Positions 23,901 to 34,744 of a stretch of 64,000 nt of DNA are shown here, in pieces; positions within the stretch are counted from its first letter, which is position 1; each line of letters starts with the position of its first letter. Under the pieces are notes generated by a model. The model was not told where the DNA came from, ran no database searches, and saw only the letters and a program-made list of their open reading frames with translations. The stretch is from Chionoecetes opilio (taxonomy: Eukaryota > Arthropoda > Malacostraca > Decapoda > Majidae), in contig JACEEZ010022682.1 in the NCBI GenBank assembly GCA_016584305.1, forward strand, positions 98,501 to 162,500. Direction: 5' to 3'. The position numbers and the translations under genes were made by a program.

Positions 23901-26667
23901 GATGATGGAGCTGCCCACTGTCAATGTGTTGTCCAAGGTAAAGGTTCCTGAAGTGTCTTGCCTCTCTGCATTATGAATGATATCCTGTCACATCCTTCCT
24001 TTTGATTCTTATAAGTCTTGTACAAATATTTATTTAGGACAGCATACTCTATGGCCACCTTCTCTCCTTCTTCATGTGCCCAAACCACCCGTGCCCTGAG
24101 ATAATAATATAATATCTTCTAATTGTTCTGATTGTCAGGTTGATGCAGTGGAGAAGTTTGGCAGCCTAGATATGGGTCTGGATTTCTACACGGAAGTCAT
24201 GGACCTTGACTACTTACTAGACTACTTGGGCAATGCGCCGGGCACCAAGAAGTACCACAAGCTGAACAAGGCCATGGCGGAGGTGGTGACTGACTACTCC
24301 CTGGTCTCCTTCTTGCCTGTCAGTGTGGAGAGTCATTCTACACTTCTCAATGCAATGAAGGTTCGTCTTGTGAATCATCTGTTTGAACTATCGTCAATAA
24401 CACTATAGTTGCCACTGCACTAATGTCGCCAGGCGTCATATATTACGGATTTTAGCATCACTACAGATTTGTATGTGCCACTAAAGAGGCATGAATAGTA
24501 GTTTATATTATGTACACCACACTACATGCCTTCAGTGGCACATACAAGTCTGTAGTGATGCTTAAATTCATTATACATGGCGCCTGGCGACAAAGGTGCA
24601 GTGGCGACTATACAGGGAGGTTCCGTTATACGAGCATTCGGTATACGAGAATCCGATGATACGAGAGGTGTAAATTAGGGTCTATTTTCAATATACGAGA
24701 TCGAAAATCCAATGATACGACATTCAAACTGGGGTGAGTAAAATTATCAAGTTCAAAATGTGCGCCCTACCACTCCCAGGCTGAACAAAGGGGGATTTGG
24801 TTGACCCCAGTGAGGTCACCCCTAGCAAGTTGTGATCTGAAGGGTAATTAAGCATATGGTGCGGCCGGACATTTAGGTGTAATTAGAGAGAACTGCAACT
24901 CCGAAATGCCAGTGGTCGCTGGCAGTTTTAACTCACAATTTGGTGAAAAGTTGGTCAACTTGAAAGAAAAATATGGGCTTATTCCACTGCACTTAAAACA
25001 CAAAAGTATAATTTTAAGAACGATTTTCTTCTATATGTATATTGTATAGAAGCCTGATTCTGTAAAACATGTATTTAACCAAATAACCAAGTAGGTTATA
25101 GTTGAGGAGGCGAGGTAAATGTTACTCTATGATATTATACAGTCAATAACGTATGTTTAGAAGTTATCTATACCTAGGCAGTCATATGTTCCTGTTATTA
25201 TTGTGTATCAATCAGATAGAAAGCCTGGAAGTGCAATGAGTCGACGCGTGAAGTGGCAATGTTTTGATTCAATCTCCCCGCCACAATCTCCCCGCCCACC
25301 ACTCCCCGCCGCGGCGTGTCGCCTCCACAATTATAACCTACATTGTCGCAGCAACAAGCCGATTTCGGCATTCTTTATTCTTCGTTTTTCCAAGGCATTG
25401 CTTATTGTATTTTGACAAGCGTTTGCCAGACGCAGCAGTACTGTCTTAGAAAACAGTGTGAACATCGCCCAAATTTTACATGCCACAATATACATGTAAA
25501 AAATATATTAAGCTTTGCTACTCGAGGCGAGTAATTTGCATTAAATTGCTATCTTAGAACGTTCAATCGTAATGCATGTCATGCATACACTTACTAGAAC
25601 AACAGAAGAACGTTCTTTTTTAGTATTCAGATGCGGTGCATCAATATTTATCGCGAAATTGATTTATGAAAAATATTAGTCGCGGAGGGAAAACACAGTA
25701 GACCAACCTTTGAGTTAAAACTGCCAGCGACCACTGGCATTTCTCGAGTTTCAGCTCTCTCCAATTAGCAGGTGTGCAGCCCCAACCTTGAGACAGCAGT
25801 CAGGTCACCCCTAGTAAGGCGTGACCTGAAGGATAATTAAGCATATGGCGCGGCCTGACCTGTAGGGGTAATTAGCAGGTGTGCGGCCCAAACCTTGGAA
25901 CCACTACACTACCTTCTCTTGTATAACGTGGCGTCCCATACATTGCAAAGTCTTTTTTGCTTGTCATGCATGTTTTATGTTTAGTTAATGTGCAGTTATG
26001 CTATTTTGTGTGCTATTTTCTCTTTCAGAATGCTTTTTCTACAGAATAGGTAGTACAGTGTGGGTAATATAGACGCTGTGTGTTTCTTGTGTTTGCTATA
26101 GTTTATTTTAGCTTGAAAAACATGTCTTTTTTTCTTTTTTCTAATTGATGGGGTCCTGGAACCAAACCTATATTTTACCATTAGTTATGTGTTTCGTTAT
26201 ACGAGATTTCGCTTTACGAGTATGCCAGGTGGAACCTAACTGCTCGTATCTTCGGGACCTCCCTGTAGTGTTATTGACGGTAGGAACATTAACCCATTTA
26301 TTTTACTCTTTTTTTATTTTTACTCCTAATCAAGGATGGGAAGTCTAAAAGTTGCTTGATGAATATAATTGTCGTTTTATTATGCAGAGAATGTCATTGT
26401 TAGTTCTTTATTGTCTATTTGCTATTTTTGGTTTATTTTGTGCAGGCAATTGACAAGGCCAATGGTTACATCTATGGGTCTGGAGAGGAGCGCAACATCC
26501 AGCGTCTGTTGTCGTGTGCCGTCGGAGCGGAGTTTGAACACGACCGCCTTGGTGTTCCGCGAGATACCTTCATGAGGGAGGAGGAAGAAGAGGGGGAAAA
26601 ATCAGAAGATGAAGACAAACTAGAAGCAGTGTTAGAAATGTTGGCAAGACAAAATGAGAAGACGTGA
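20964..26667 (+). CDS. GPN2: GPN-loop GTPase 2 (GPN2), 6 coding exons
   Basis: Coding exons 20964-21087, 22675-22880, 23520-23634, 23858-23937, 24139-24360 and 26446-26667 join in frame to 322 residues (human GPN2: 310). GPN GTPases help RNA polymerase II/III subunits assemble in the cytoplasm and reach the nucleus, acting with GPN1/GPN3. Visible motifs: Walker A GPPGSGKT (12-19), the family-defining G-P-N insertion (72-74), DFPGQ (106-110), LVDSHY, and the SKVD guanine-specificity motif (174-177). [15 protein letters not shown] and DYSLVSF also match the family. The C-terminus is Glu-rich and less conserved. Introns are GT-AG except intron 3, with a GC donor (CCAG|GCAAGA at 23631-23640); only that site keeps the D-P-G-K-Y-I-S frame. 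Either of two adjacent ATGs (20964, 20967) could start it. Introns 1 and 5 carry transposons. Confidence 0.93.
21254..21480 (+). repeat. Dispersed AAGAACATAAGAAAATAAGG repeat in GPN2 intron 1
   Basis: A recurrent ~220-bp unit: AAATAAGGAAGCTA(A/C)AAGAG, TACACGTGGTAGTTCCTGTT, ACTACCTACATCCACCTTTC and CCTATTGACTCCGCACT. Other copies or pieces: about 15605-15720, 19660-19822 (reverse), 21620-21700, 22592-22662, 27288-27402, 52872-53100. It has no internal inverted ends, so it is probably a SINE or a LINE tail of unassigned type. Confidence 0.65.
21771..22583. mobile_element. 813-bp hAT-type MITE in GPN2 intron 1
   Basis: Inverted ends TAGTGATGGACCGAATATTC, followed by repeated ATTCGCATTCGC/GCGAATATTCGC motifs, are flanked by an exact 8-bp duplication ATATATAA (21763-21770 and 22584-22591). 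The TAGTGATGG-type end and the 8-bp duplication fit hAT. There is no transposase. It lies 91 bases upstream of GPN2 exon 2. Confidence 0.88.
22592..22662 (+). repeat. Truncated dispersed repeat abutting GPN2 exon 2
   Basis: This fragment (AAGAACATAAGAAAATAAGG ... GGTAGTTCCTGT) ends 12 bases before the GPN2 exon 2 boundary at 22674/22675. Its last bases (TTCCTGT) therefore lie in the pyrimidine-rich zone of the splice acceptor. Confidence 0.6.
22917..23519. other. GPN2 intron 2, no feature seen
   Basis: About 600 bases of ordinary intronic sequence without recognised repeats, RNA genes or coding matches. GPN2 intron 3 (23635-23857) and intron 4 (23938-24138) likewise show nothing beyond splice sites. 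Confidence 0.6.
24391..26280. mobile_element. TA-flanked MITE variant in GPN2 intron 5, split by an insertion
   Basis: The left end TCGTCAATAACACTATAGTT and right end (inverse, CCGTCAATAACACTA) are related to the CCGTAGATAACA family and flanked by TA at 24389-24390 and 26281-26282. The MITE itself is only about 235 bp (24391-24612 plus 26268-26280); the rest is a second element inserted at one of its internal TA dinucleotides. Confidence 0.8.
24613..26265. mobile_element. Tigger/pogo-like element nested in the intron-5 MITE
   Basis: The ends are CAGGGAGGTTCCGTTATACG and the inverse (CGTATCTTCGGGACCTCCCTG), with TA on both sides (24611-24612, 26266-26267). CAG ends, TATACGAG subterminal repeats and a TA duplication fit the pogo/Tigger branch of Tc1/mariner. 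A second inverted pair (GCCAGTGGTCGCTGGCAGTT at about 24919 and its inverse at about 25727) lies inside. Short frames are present, but I recognise no transposase. Confidence 0.72.
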
Positions 26668-26924
26668 AGGACTATAAAAAAAATATGGTTGATGTTTTTG
26701 CAGCTTAAAAAAGGAAAAGATAATATTGAAAAACAGGACTGGAATTGTAGTGATGATTTAGTGGAATATTAAAAACATTTCAATGAATTACTCATTTATA
26801 CAAAATCAGAAGACTTTAAGGAAGGACTATTTAGGGTTTGAAGTTTTTGCAGCATAAAATATGGACAGTATTGAAAAACAGGACTGGAATTGTTTTGGCT
26901 GAAAGTTTCAAAAGATGTAGCCCA

Positions 26925-26930
26925 AATAAA
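26925..26930 (+). promoter_or_regulatory. Candidate GPN2 polyadenylation signal AATAAA
   Basis: AATAAA lies 258 bases past the GPN2 stop. The intervening 3' UTR contains an internal duplication (TTTTTGCAGC ... GAAAAACAGGACTGGAATTG, at about 26694-26747 and 26843-26894). Confidence 0.55.
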
Positions 26931-26949
26931 TTACTCATTATACATATTT

Positions 26950-27090
26950 TTTCCCTTCTCCTTTCCTTATTTGCTCCTTGTTCTTAGACTTCTCGACGAT
27001 TGCTGAAAGATTTTGGCACCTGGCGGGATTCGAACTCTGTACACCGAGCTTGCCACTTCCAAACGCTAACCACTCGGCGACCACCTCCTC
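26950..27090 (-). mobile_element. tRNA-derived SINE fragment, reverse strand
   Basis: On the - strand, GGTCGCCGAGTGGTTAGCG (A box) and GAGTTCGAATCCCGCC (B box) resemble the head of a Ser/Leu-type tRNA, followed by a non-tRNA body. The acceptor stem is not restored, so a working tRNA is unlikely. It lies just downstream of the GPN2 3' UTR. Confidence 0.6.
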
Positions 27091-27628
27091 ACTGTTTTAT
27101 TTTCTTTTTTTTCTTCTATTTTGTGTCTATATGAAATAGGCACAATATGATACTTGACACAATACAATGTGACAGAGATAGATGTGGAAAGTAGCAAGAA
27201 GGAAAAAAACCTTTTAAAGAGTGAAAAAAGCAAATGAAATATGAAATAAGCACAATATCATAAAATACAAAAAGACTCAGATAACATAACAGCATAAGAA
27301 AATAAGGAAGCTACAAGAGGCCGCGAGACCTACACGTGGTAGTTCCTGTTGCTTAAAACTACCTACATCCACCTTTCATCCCCTTCCATGAAATTATCTC
27401 CTTTAAAGATAGATAGATAAATAGTTGAGCGATGAGATAGATAGATATAGTGTTGTGGATAGTAGCAAGAGATATAAAACGTGTGAGATGAGATTGTTGG
27501 GTGAGGAATGACAGAGTGAAAGTTTTACAAGCTTATTAAAGAAAAGGGGTGGGGTGTACAAGAATAAAAGAGAATTATAGAAATACAGAACAAGGCTGAA
27601 AAGCTGTCGGGCGATCCTGCTTGCTATT

Positions 27629-28505
27629 TTAAACCCCTTCACGCCCAGGTCTTTCCTTTGCTATAAAAAAAAATTGTTTGTTGTCGAGCCATAAAATTAC
27701 GAAAAGTAACTTAATATACCAAATTAGTTACCGTAGATAACAGTGAAGTCGCCACCTGCAGTGAAGTCGCCAGGCGCCAAATATTACGAATTATAGCATC
27801 ACTACTGATTTTTATGTGCCACTGAAGATGTTACACAGTAGTTTATATCATGATTGTATAATCTACCCTGTTTCAGCATTGTTTTATGCTCTGTATCTGC
27901 AAATATAACTATTGCGCATTTTGCTTCTCACGTTTTTCTTCGCGCGATGACAGACAGTAAACAGTAGCTTTTCGGGCGACAGGACACAAAACTTGCCAGA
28001 TCTTTCAAACTTTAATAGAATTTATTTTCACGTTGGCAGAGGAATTTTTATATATTCAAGCATCTTCCGCAGCTAATATACATAGAGACTTGTTTTACTT
28101 TACCTCTAATTTCCCTGAATTCCCCAGAGTGGCGACTCAACTGTTGGGTTAAAATACTAGCTGGCGACTTTACTGTAGTAGGTATAGTGAGGTCGCCACT
28201 CGGTTTTATTTTTGTCATTTGTTCATTTATAGCCCTAATATGACACAGATGAAGACACAAAATGACACAGACTTTCCAGATAGACCCTTCTAACTTTCCT
28301 GAAATAATGGATGTACAAATGTAAGTATTAACGCCACCACACGTCTGTAAATAACAAAGAAACGTAGAACTGGCGACTTCACTGTTATCTACGGTAGTCG
28401 GCAAGGATACTAAACAGGTCTTATCTATAGAATATTGCTTATATTCACTAAAAATCATCTAACGGTAGCCATATTACAATGGAAATTACGTTCTGGGTCT
28501 CAAGA
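27629..28505. mobile_element. TTAA-type MITE interrupted by a TA-type MITE
   Basis: The outer ~210-bp MITE (AAACCCCTTCACGCCCAG ... ACGTTCTGGGTCTCAAG) is split at AAATTAGT|TA|GTCGGCAAGG. Uninterrupted relatives (for example around 60920-60945) read straight through AAATTAGTTAGTCGACAAGG. The right GGGGTTAA end is missing or decayed. Confidence 0.82.
27731..28394. mobile_element. TA-flanked MITE (CCGTAGATAACA), nested copy
   Basis: Ends CCGTAGATAACAGTGAAGTC and inverse, with TA at 27729-27730 and 28395-28396. At 664 bp it is longer than the copies at 15726 and 63394; it has an extra internal segment near 27900-28180. Non-coding. Confidence 0.85.
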
Positions 28506-28506
28506 T

Positions 28507-29285
28507 TACTTTGGGTAATATAATAAGCATAAATATTAAAACAGTCAAATAAAAATTGGCATTATAGAAAAAAGTTATAGGGTACTCGGGAAGTAATTAT
28601 GAGGAATTACAATGAACATAAAACAATAGAAATGATAAATAAGAAAGATAAAATGATCAACAAAAAAGCCCACAAAAGGAAGCTGAAATAGAGATAGAAA
28701 TAAATAGATGAAATAGGTGAAAATAGATAGAAATAGAGATGAAATGTAAAAAATCAAAGGGTGGAAGTGGCAATGATTGGAGGGCGTGTGGCAATGATTG
28801 GAGGGCGTGAAAGAATCCGCGGAAAGGAAGGAGTTATGTGGTGACGGCAAAAGTCGGCAATGGTGAAAGTTACGGCCGTACAGGTAGTAGTAAAGGATCG
28901 ATTTTTCCCCCACACATCCCACGACACTAAAATTATCGCATTACACACACACACACACACATCACACACACACACACATCACACACACACACATCACACA
29001 CACACACACACACACACTCCTTACACAATACAATACACACTACTTTTCCGAAGCGTGGATTGGCGGTACGAAGCTACGAACACACACCGATAGTTCGTCA
29101 CAAAGGAACAGGGAAACGAGAGAGTAATTACAGATTTATCAACCTTATTTTCTTCCCACGCGTAATCAAGTGTCTGTCGTCTCTACGTAACACTGCAAAC
29201 TTTTTAATCCCCAGCCGTCACGTAACTTCCATTGTATAAGGAACTATAGTCTATTTTTTTACCGAGGCAAAAATTCCATTCTATC
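28507..29285. other. Gene-free stretch with (CA)n
   Basis: Nothing coding seen. (ACAC)n with ATC interruptions lies at about 28943-29018, and two copies of GGCAATGATTGGAGGGCGTG at about 28768-28810. Confidence 0.55.
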
Positions 29286-29507
29286 TTAACCCCTTGAGGC
29301 CCAGAACATAATTTTCATTGAAATTTGACTACCATTAGACGATTTTTATAGATATAAGCAATATTCTATAGATATGACCTGTTTAGTATATCCTAAGCCA
29401 CTAGCTAATTTGGTATACAGTATTGAGTCACTTTTCGTAATTTTATGGCTAACAACAGACGATTTTATATAGCAAAGGAAAGATCTGGCTGGGCGTGAAA
29501 GGGTTAA
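29286..29507. mobile_element. TTAA-flanked MITE
   Basis: Complete copy between TTAA 29286-29289 and TTAA 29504-29507, same family as the PSMG3 intron copies. It lies 92 bases left of the large hAT-like element. Confidence 0.75.
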
Positions 29508-30452
29508 GGTCTCATGCTTAAAGTTATGCCTATTTTTACCTGATAATATGGTTAACTTTGATAAAATACAGCTAAAATTTAGAAGTAGCGTATAGTATTC
29601 ACTGATCTACATAACATGGATCGCGGATCTGGGCTAGCTGTGGCCGAGATACTGAAGTCAGCCACCAGCCACCAGCCGCCATCTTGCCAATACCAAAACA
29701 AATACATGGGCCGGCCCAGGCCGTGGTTGGTTGTTGGCTGCTGGCATGTGATAGCCTATATTACCACCTACTACTACTATTAACACCTACTACTACTACT
29801 ACTATTACCACCTACTACTACTATTACCACCTACAACTACTATTAACACCTACTACTACTACTAAACTTCCAACCTAGTGCATCGTCGAACCTTCCAAGT
29901 CATTTATTTACGGTGATACACAGACAACAGGTGTGTTGCGAGGCCGTACAGGTGTGTAGTGACAGGTGTGTTGCGAGGCCGTACAGGTGTGTAGTGACAG
30001 GTGTGGTGTATGTGGTAAAGCGAGAGAGGCTAAGAGTGCGGTGTTAGCCCCCAGTATGTGTGTCTGACCTAAAGAGCGAACGCGCAGTTCTCGTCCACTA
30101 TAACGGCGTCAGCCCCGTACCGCCGCGGCCACGGGTACGGCGCGGGCCACAGTGGTCCATAGAAGCTACTCTCGGGGATTACAGGAAGTTTAAATGAATC
30201 AAAAACCTTTAGCCTAATCAAAAAACCTTTCTTAATTAGGTATATTGAATTGAAAGTAGTTAGTTTCGTACACTGATTTTGAGTATTTTCGTACATACCT
30301 GGTGTCGTTTCGTAACTCTAGTAGTCAAGTTCAACTCTGAGCTGAGTGTACGAAACGATTATGGTTTCATATAGACTACGAAACAACTTTTGGTAATAAT
30401 GGACGAGAGTTTCGCGGTCGTTTTCAGAGACACCAACTATTTTTTCTTGGCC

Positions 30453-30810
30453 TACAATAGGTGCTTGTTGTAATAGAGATAGTTTTATTTTGCGCAACCA
30501 CCCCCCCCCCAAAAAAAAAATAATAATGAAACCTAACCTAACCTTATACGTTTTAATGAAACCTAACCTAACCTTATAGGTTTTAATGAAACCTAACCTA
30601 GCTAACCTTAAAGGTTTTAATGAAACCTAACCTAACCTTATAGGTTTTAATGAAACCTAACCTAACCTTAAAGGTTTTAATGAAACCTAACCTAACCTTA
30701 TAGGTTGTAATGAAACCTAACCTAACTTTAACCACAAAGTATACTTTTTTTTTCTTTTTTCTTTTTCGCAAAATAAAGCTATCTCCATTAGAACAAGCAC
30801 CGCTTATTAA
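30453..30810. mobile_element. MITE with CCTAACC minisatellite, copy B
   Basis: Same ends as the element at 2440-2735, with about seven 30-bp units (30529-30730). Its right arm is interrupted at CGCTTATTA by the Harbinger-like element beginning at 30810. Confidence 0.7.
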
Positions 30811-31046
30811 GCGGCTATTACACGGGCACTTTTCTGCTCAGTAAGCAGTGCTCAGTGAGCAGTTTTGAGGATTTTGCTCGATGAAAGCCTGTTTGGTTGA
30901 GCAAACAAGGAACTACTTCGAAGCTATTTTAGCTCGTCATTTGAGTGAGCAAAAACGTTTTCTGTTATAAAGGACCGAAATTAGTAGATGACTATATTAT
31001 TTATTGCAAGATAATTTTCTTCTAAAACTCTCAAAAAGACATCAAC

Positions 31047-31210
31047 ATGCCTGCTGCCTGGACAGACGAGATGGAAAGCTTACTGATTGACTTAGTTCAG
31101 GCACATTCTACAATATGGAACATATATAGCCCTTTATTTGTTAAAAAAACATTAAAAAAGAAAACACACCCTCAATACTTAAGAAGCCTGACCTTACAAG
31201 TCATTTATTT
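31047..31210 (+). pseudogene. MADF/SANT-like fragment of Harbinger-like element
   Basis: From the ATG at 31047 the frame reads MPAAWTDEMESLLIDLVQAH and continues S-T-I-W-N-I-Y-S-P-L-F. The spaced pattern W-T-x-E...L-I-x-L-V...W matches the first helices of MADF/SANT DNA-binding domains, such as the Myb-like protein of Harbinger transposons. After about 45 codons the sequence passes into a copy of hAT-like left-end DNA (from about 31191), so the protein is truncated. It is a relic, or an exon whose partner exons are gone. Confidence 0.5.
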
Positions 31211-31712
31211 ACGGTGATACACAGGCGACAGGTGTGTTGCGAGGCCGTACAGGTGTGTAGTGACAGGTGTGGTGTATATGGTAAAGCGAGAGAGGCTAAG
31301 AGTGCAGTGTTAGCCCCCGAGTGCATGTGTCTGACCTAAAGAACGAACGCGTAGTTCTCGTCCACTATAACGGCGTCAGCCCCGTACCGCCGCGGCCACG
31401 GGTACGGCGCGGGCCAGAGTGGTCCATAGAAGCTACTCTCGGGGATTACAGGAAGTTTAAATGAATCAAAAACCTTTGGCCTAATCAAAAAACCTTCTTA
31501 ATTAGGTATATTGAATTGAAAGTAGTTAGTTTCGTACACTGATTTTGAGTATTTTCGTACATACCTGGTGTCATTTCGTAATTCTAGTAGTCAAGTTCAA
31601 CTCTGCGCTGAGTGTACGAAACGACTATGGTTTCATAGACTACGAAACAACTTTTGGTAATAATGGACGAGAGTTTCGCGGTCGTTTTCAGAGACACCAA
31701 CTATTTTTTCTT

Positions 31713-33072
31713 GGCCTACAATAGGTGCTTGTTGCAATGGAGATAGTTTTATTTTGCGCAACCCCCCCCCCCAATTTTTTTTTTTTTTTAATAATAATGA
31801 AACCTAACCTAACCTTATAGGTTTTAATGAAATTTAACCTAACCTTAAAGGTTTTAATGAAACCTAACCTAACCTTAAAGGTTTTAATGAAACCTAACCT
31901 AACCTTATAGGTTTTAATGAAACCTAACCTAACCTTAAAGGTTTTAATGAAACCTAACCTAACCTTAAAGGTTTTAATGAAACCTAACCTAACCTTAAAG
32001 GTTTTAATGAAACCTAATCTAACCTTATGTTTTAATGAAACCTAACCTAACCTTAAAGGTTTTAATGAAACCTAACCTAACCTTAAAGGTTTTAATGAAA
32101 CCTAACCTAACCTTAAAGGTTTTAATGAAACCTAACCTAACCTTAAAGGTTTTAATGAAACCTAACCTAACCTTAAAGGTTTTAATGAAACCTAACCTAA
32201 CCTTAAAGGTTTTAATGAAACCTAACCTAACCTTAAAGGTTTTAATGTAACCTAACCTAACCTTAAAGGTTTTAATGAAACCTAATCTAACCTTATAGGT
32301 TTTAATTAAACCTAACCTAACCTTAAAGGTTTTAATGAAACCTAATCTAACCTTATGTTTTAATTAAACCTAACCTAACCTTAAAGGTTTTAATGAAACC
32401 TAACCTAACCTTAAGGGTTTTAATTAAACCTAACCTAACCTTAAAGGTTTTAATGAAACCTAACCTAACCTTAAAGGTTTTAATGAAACCTAATCTAACC
32501 TTATAGGTTTTAATTAAACCTAACCTAACCTAACCTTAAATTTTAATGAAACCTAACCTAATCTTAAAGGTTTTAATGAAACCTAACCTAACCTTAAAGG
32601 TTTTAATGAAACCTAATCTAACCTTATAGGTTTTAATTAAACCTAACCTAACCTTAAAGGTTTTAATGAAACCTAACCTAACCTTATAGGTTTGAATTAA
32701 ACCTAACCTAACCTTATAGGTTTTAATTAAACCTAACCTAACCTTAAAGGTTTTAATTAAACCTAACCTAACCTTATAGGTTTTAATTAAACCTAACCTA
32801 ACCTTAAAGGTTTTAATTAAACCTAACCTAACCTTAAAGGTTTTAATGAAACCTAACCTAACCTTAAAGGTTTTAATGAAACCTAACCTAACCTTAAAGG
32901 TTTTAATTAAACCTAACCTAACCTTAAAGGTTTTAATTAAACCTAACCTAGCCTTAAAGGTTTTAATTAAACCTAACCTAACTTTAACCACAAAGTATAC
33001 TTTTTTTTTTTTTTTCTTCTTTTTGCGCAAAATAAAGCTATCTCCATTACAACAAACACCGCTTATTAGGAA
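31713..33072. mobile_element. MITE with CCTAACC minisatellite, expanded copy C (about 40 units)
   Basis: Left arm GCTTGTTGCAATGGAGATAG and right arm (inverse) enclose about 1.2 kb (31798-32990) of 30-bp units: AAACCTAACCTAACCTTA and (A/T)AGGTTTTAAT(G/T). Units differ mainly at TTAAAGG versus TTATAGG and ATGAAA versus ATTAAA. Lys/Leu-rich frames across it are translations of the array. It is the same element as copies A and B with a far larger array. Confidence 0.82.
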
Positions 33073-33316
33073 GCGCTATGATAATTTGTATCATAACCGC
33101 ACTCAGGTCTGTATGCATTTTGCTCATCAAAACACAGATCACCGTGTAATGCGGGGTTCACATTTCCCGTATTTGCTACGTCTGTCTTGCCAACGTGACG
33201 TCACCGTGACGTCACTTCCTGCTTGTGTGACCTTGAAAAACGTGCGTCTGGAGGCAAAAGATTCGGAGCCTCCAATTCTTTTGGCGGGCTGCGTGAGCGG
33301 TGGTGCCACAATGGGG

Positions 33317-34744
33317 AGTTTTCGAAGCTAAACCGCCAGATGTCTCTCGCGCATCTCACATCCTCTGCTCTGTGAGGCTGAATGATCTATCATTTACCGT
33401 AAATTCTCTGTACTTCTTTGGGACATATCAGAATTATCCTTCAATACAACAACTGAAACAGTTCTTAATAAAAAATGTAGTTTATCATTTTATTTGTCTG
33501 CACTTGGTGAAAATATTGGCAAAACAATTGAATACTTGAAAACTCAATCTTTAAAAATCGTCTTTTCATAAAAAAACACAAGTTCAAGCAGAATGAGGCT
33601 TCAGGAAATATCTACTTGTATGTAAGCATTCACTGAGTACCTATTTTGGGTGTATATGTCTCTCTTACGACGAACATTTAACCAAAACAGAGTGTGGCGT
33701 TCAGCATCTCCACAGAAACCATCCCGCCGGCAGGATCTGCTATCACCCACTTTCCTGTTGACACGACACGGGGATGGACAGCTCAGCGCCGCCCTTACCT
33801 CACAGCTCATATCACTGATACTCCGAACTTCTCAATACCACAGGCTACATGTCATCCTAACTATCATCACCCGCTTATCTCATCACACTCTCTATCCTCT
33901 ACTGGAATATTCGTGGCATCCGCTCCCACATACCGTTTCCCACATAAAGAAGATTTCGTCTCCTTATTTCGTGCTTTGACTGTGACTTGTGTTGTGTTGG
34001 GGCGGAGCGGAGTGGCGCGTGTAGTTACGTGACAGACGTGCAGTCACTATGTACTGTGGGTAGTAGTAGTTGGGGTAATAAAGCCGTGCACAACAGTAAA
34101 TGTCTCCTTGCAGTCCTTTCCGTCTCCTCCATAGCCCCGAGCCGTTAGTGTGACAAAGTTTGAGAGGGGTGGGTTGCCCCCACCCTCCTTCGTTACAATA
34201 GGATAAACCAGAGGACATAGGGTATTCAGAGGGAAGGGTTGATTGATTGATTCAGAGGGAAAGATTGAGGTGGAGGGGCTTAGAGTTCGCGGCGGGGGAA
34301 ATAGTAAACAAGACCATGTATTGTCTTCGATAGAGGACTGTTCGTTGAGGTGCCAAGCACTTAAATTACTTTTTGGTTAAATGTTCGTCGTAAGAGAGAC
34401 ATATACACCCAAAATAGGTACTCAGTGAATGCTTACATACAAGTAGATATTTCCTGTAGCCTCATTCTGCTTGAACTTGTGTTTTTTTATGAAAAGACGA
34501 TTTTTAAAGATTGAGTTTTCAAGTATTCAATTGTTTTGCCAATATTTTCATCAAGTGTAGACAAATAAAATGATAAACTACATTTTTTATTAAGAACTGT
34601 TTCAGTTGTTGTATTGAAGGGTAATTCTGATATGTCCCAAAGAAGTACAGAGAATTTACGGTAAATGATAGATCATTCAGCCTCACAGAGCAGAGGATGT
34701 GACAGCCTGAGAGACAGGCTTGAGCGTGAGCTTATTAGAAAACT
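33317..34744. mobile_element. Foldback element with ~370-bp inverted arms
   Basis: The left arm (about 33317-33688) and right arm (about 34371-34744) are near-perfect inverses, e.g. TTTGGGACATATCAGAATTA against its complement, and GGTGTATATGTCTCTCTTAC against its complement. The centre (33689-34370) is unrelated, with a 3-copy GATTGATTGATT patch near 34237. Frames of 69-112 codons occur but show no recognisable domain. Confidence 0.72.

Noticed and set aside
25203..25534. Transposase gene in the Tigger-like insert of GPN2 intron 5
   Set aside because: Frames of about 60-70 codons only, with no DDE or helix-turn-helix motif I can recognise.
31798..32990. A telomere or interstitial telomere array
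   Set aside because: The CCTAACCTAACC motif is only part of a 30-bp unit and is bounded by MITE arms; there is no pure TTAGG run.
33650..34032. Host gene in the centre of the 33317-34744 foldback element
   Set aside because: Frames begin inside the inverted arm and have no domain or splice-supported continuation.
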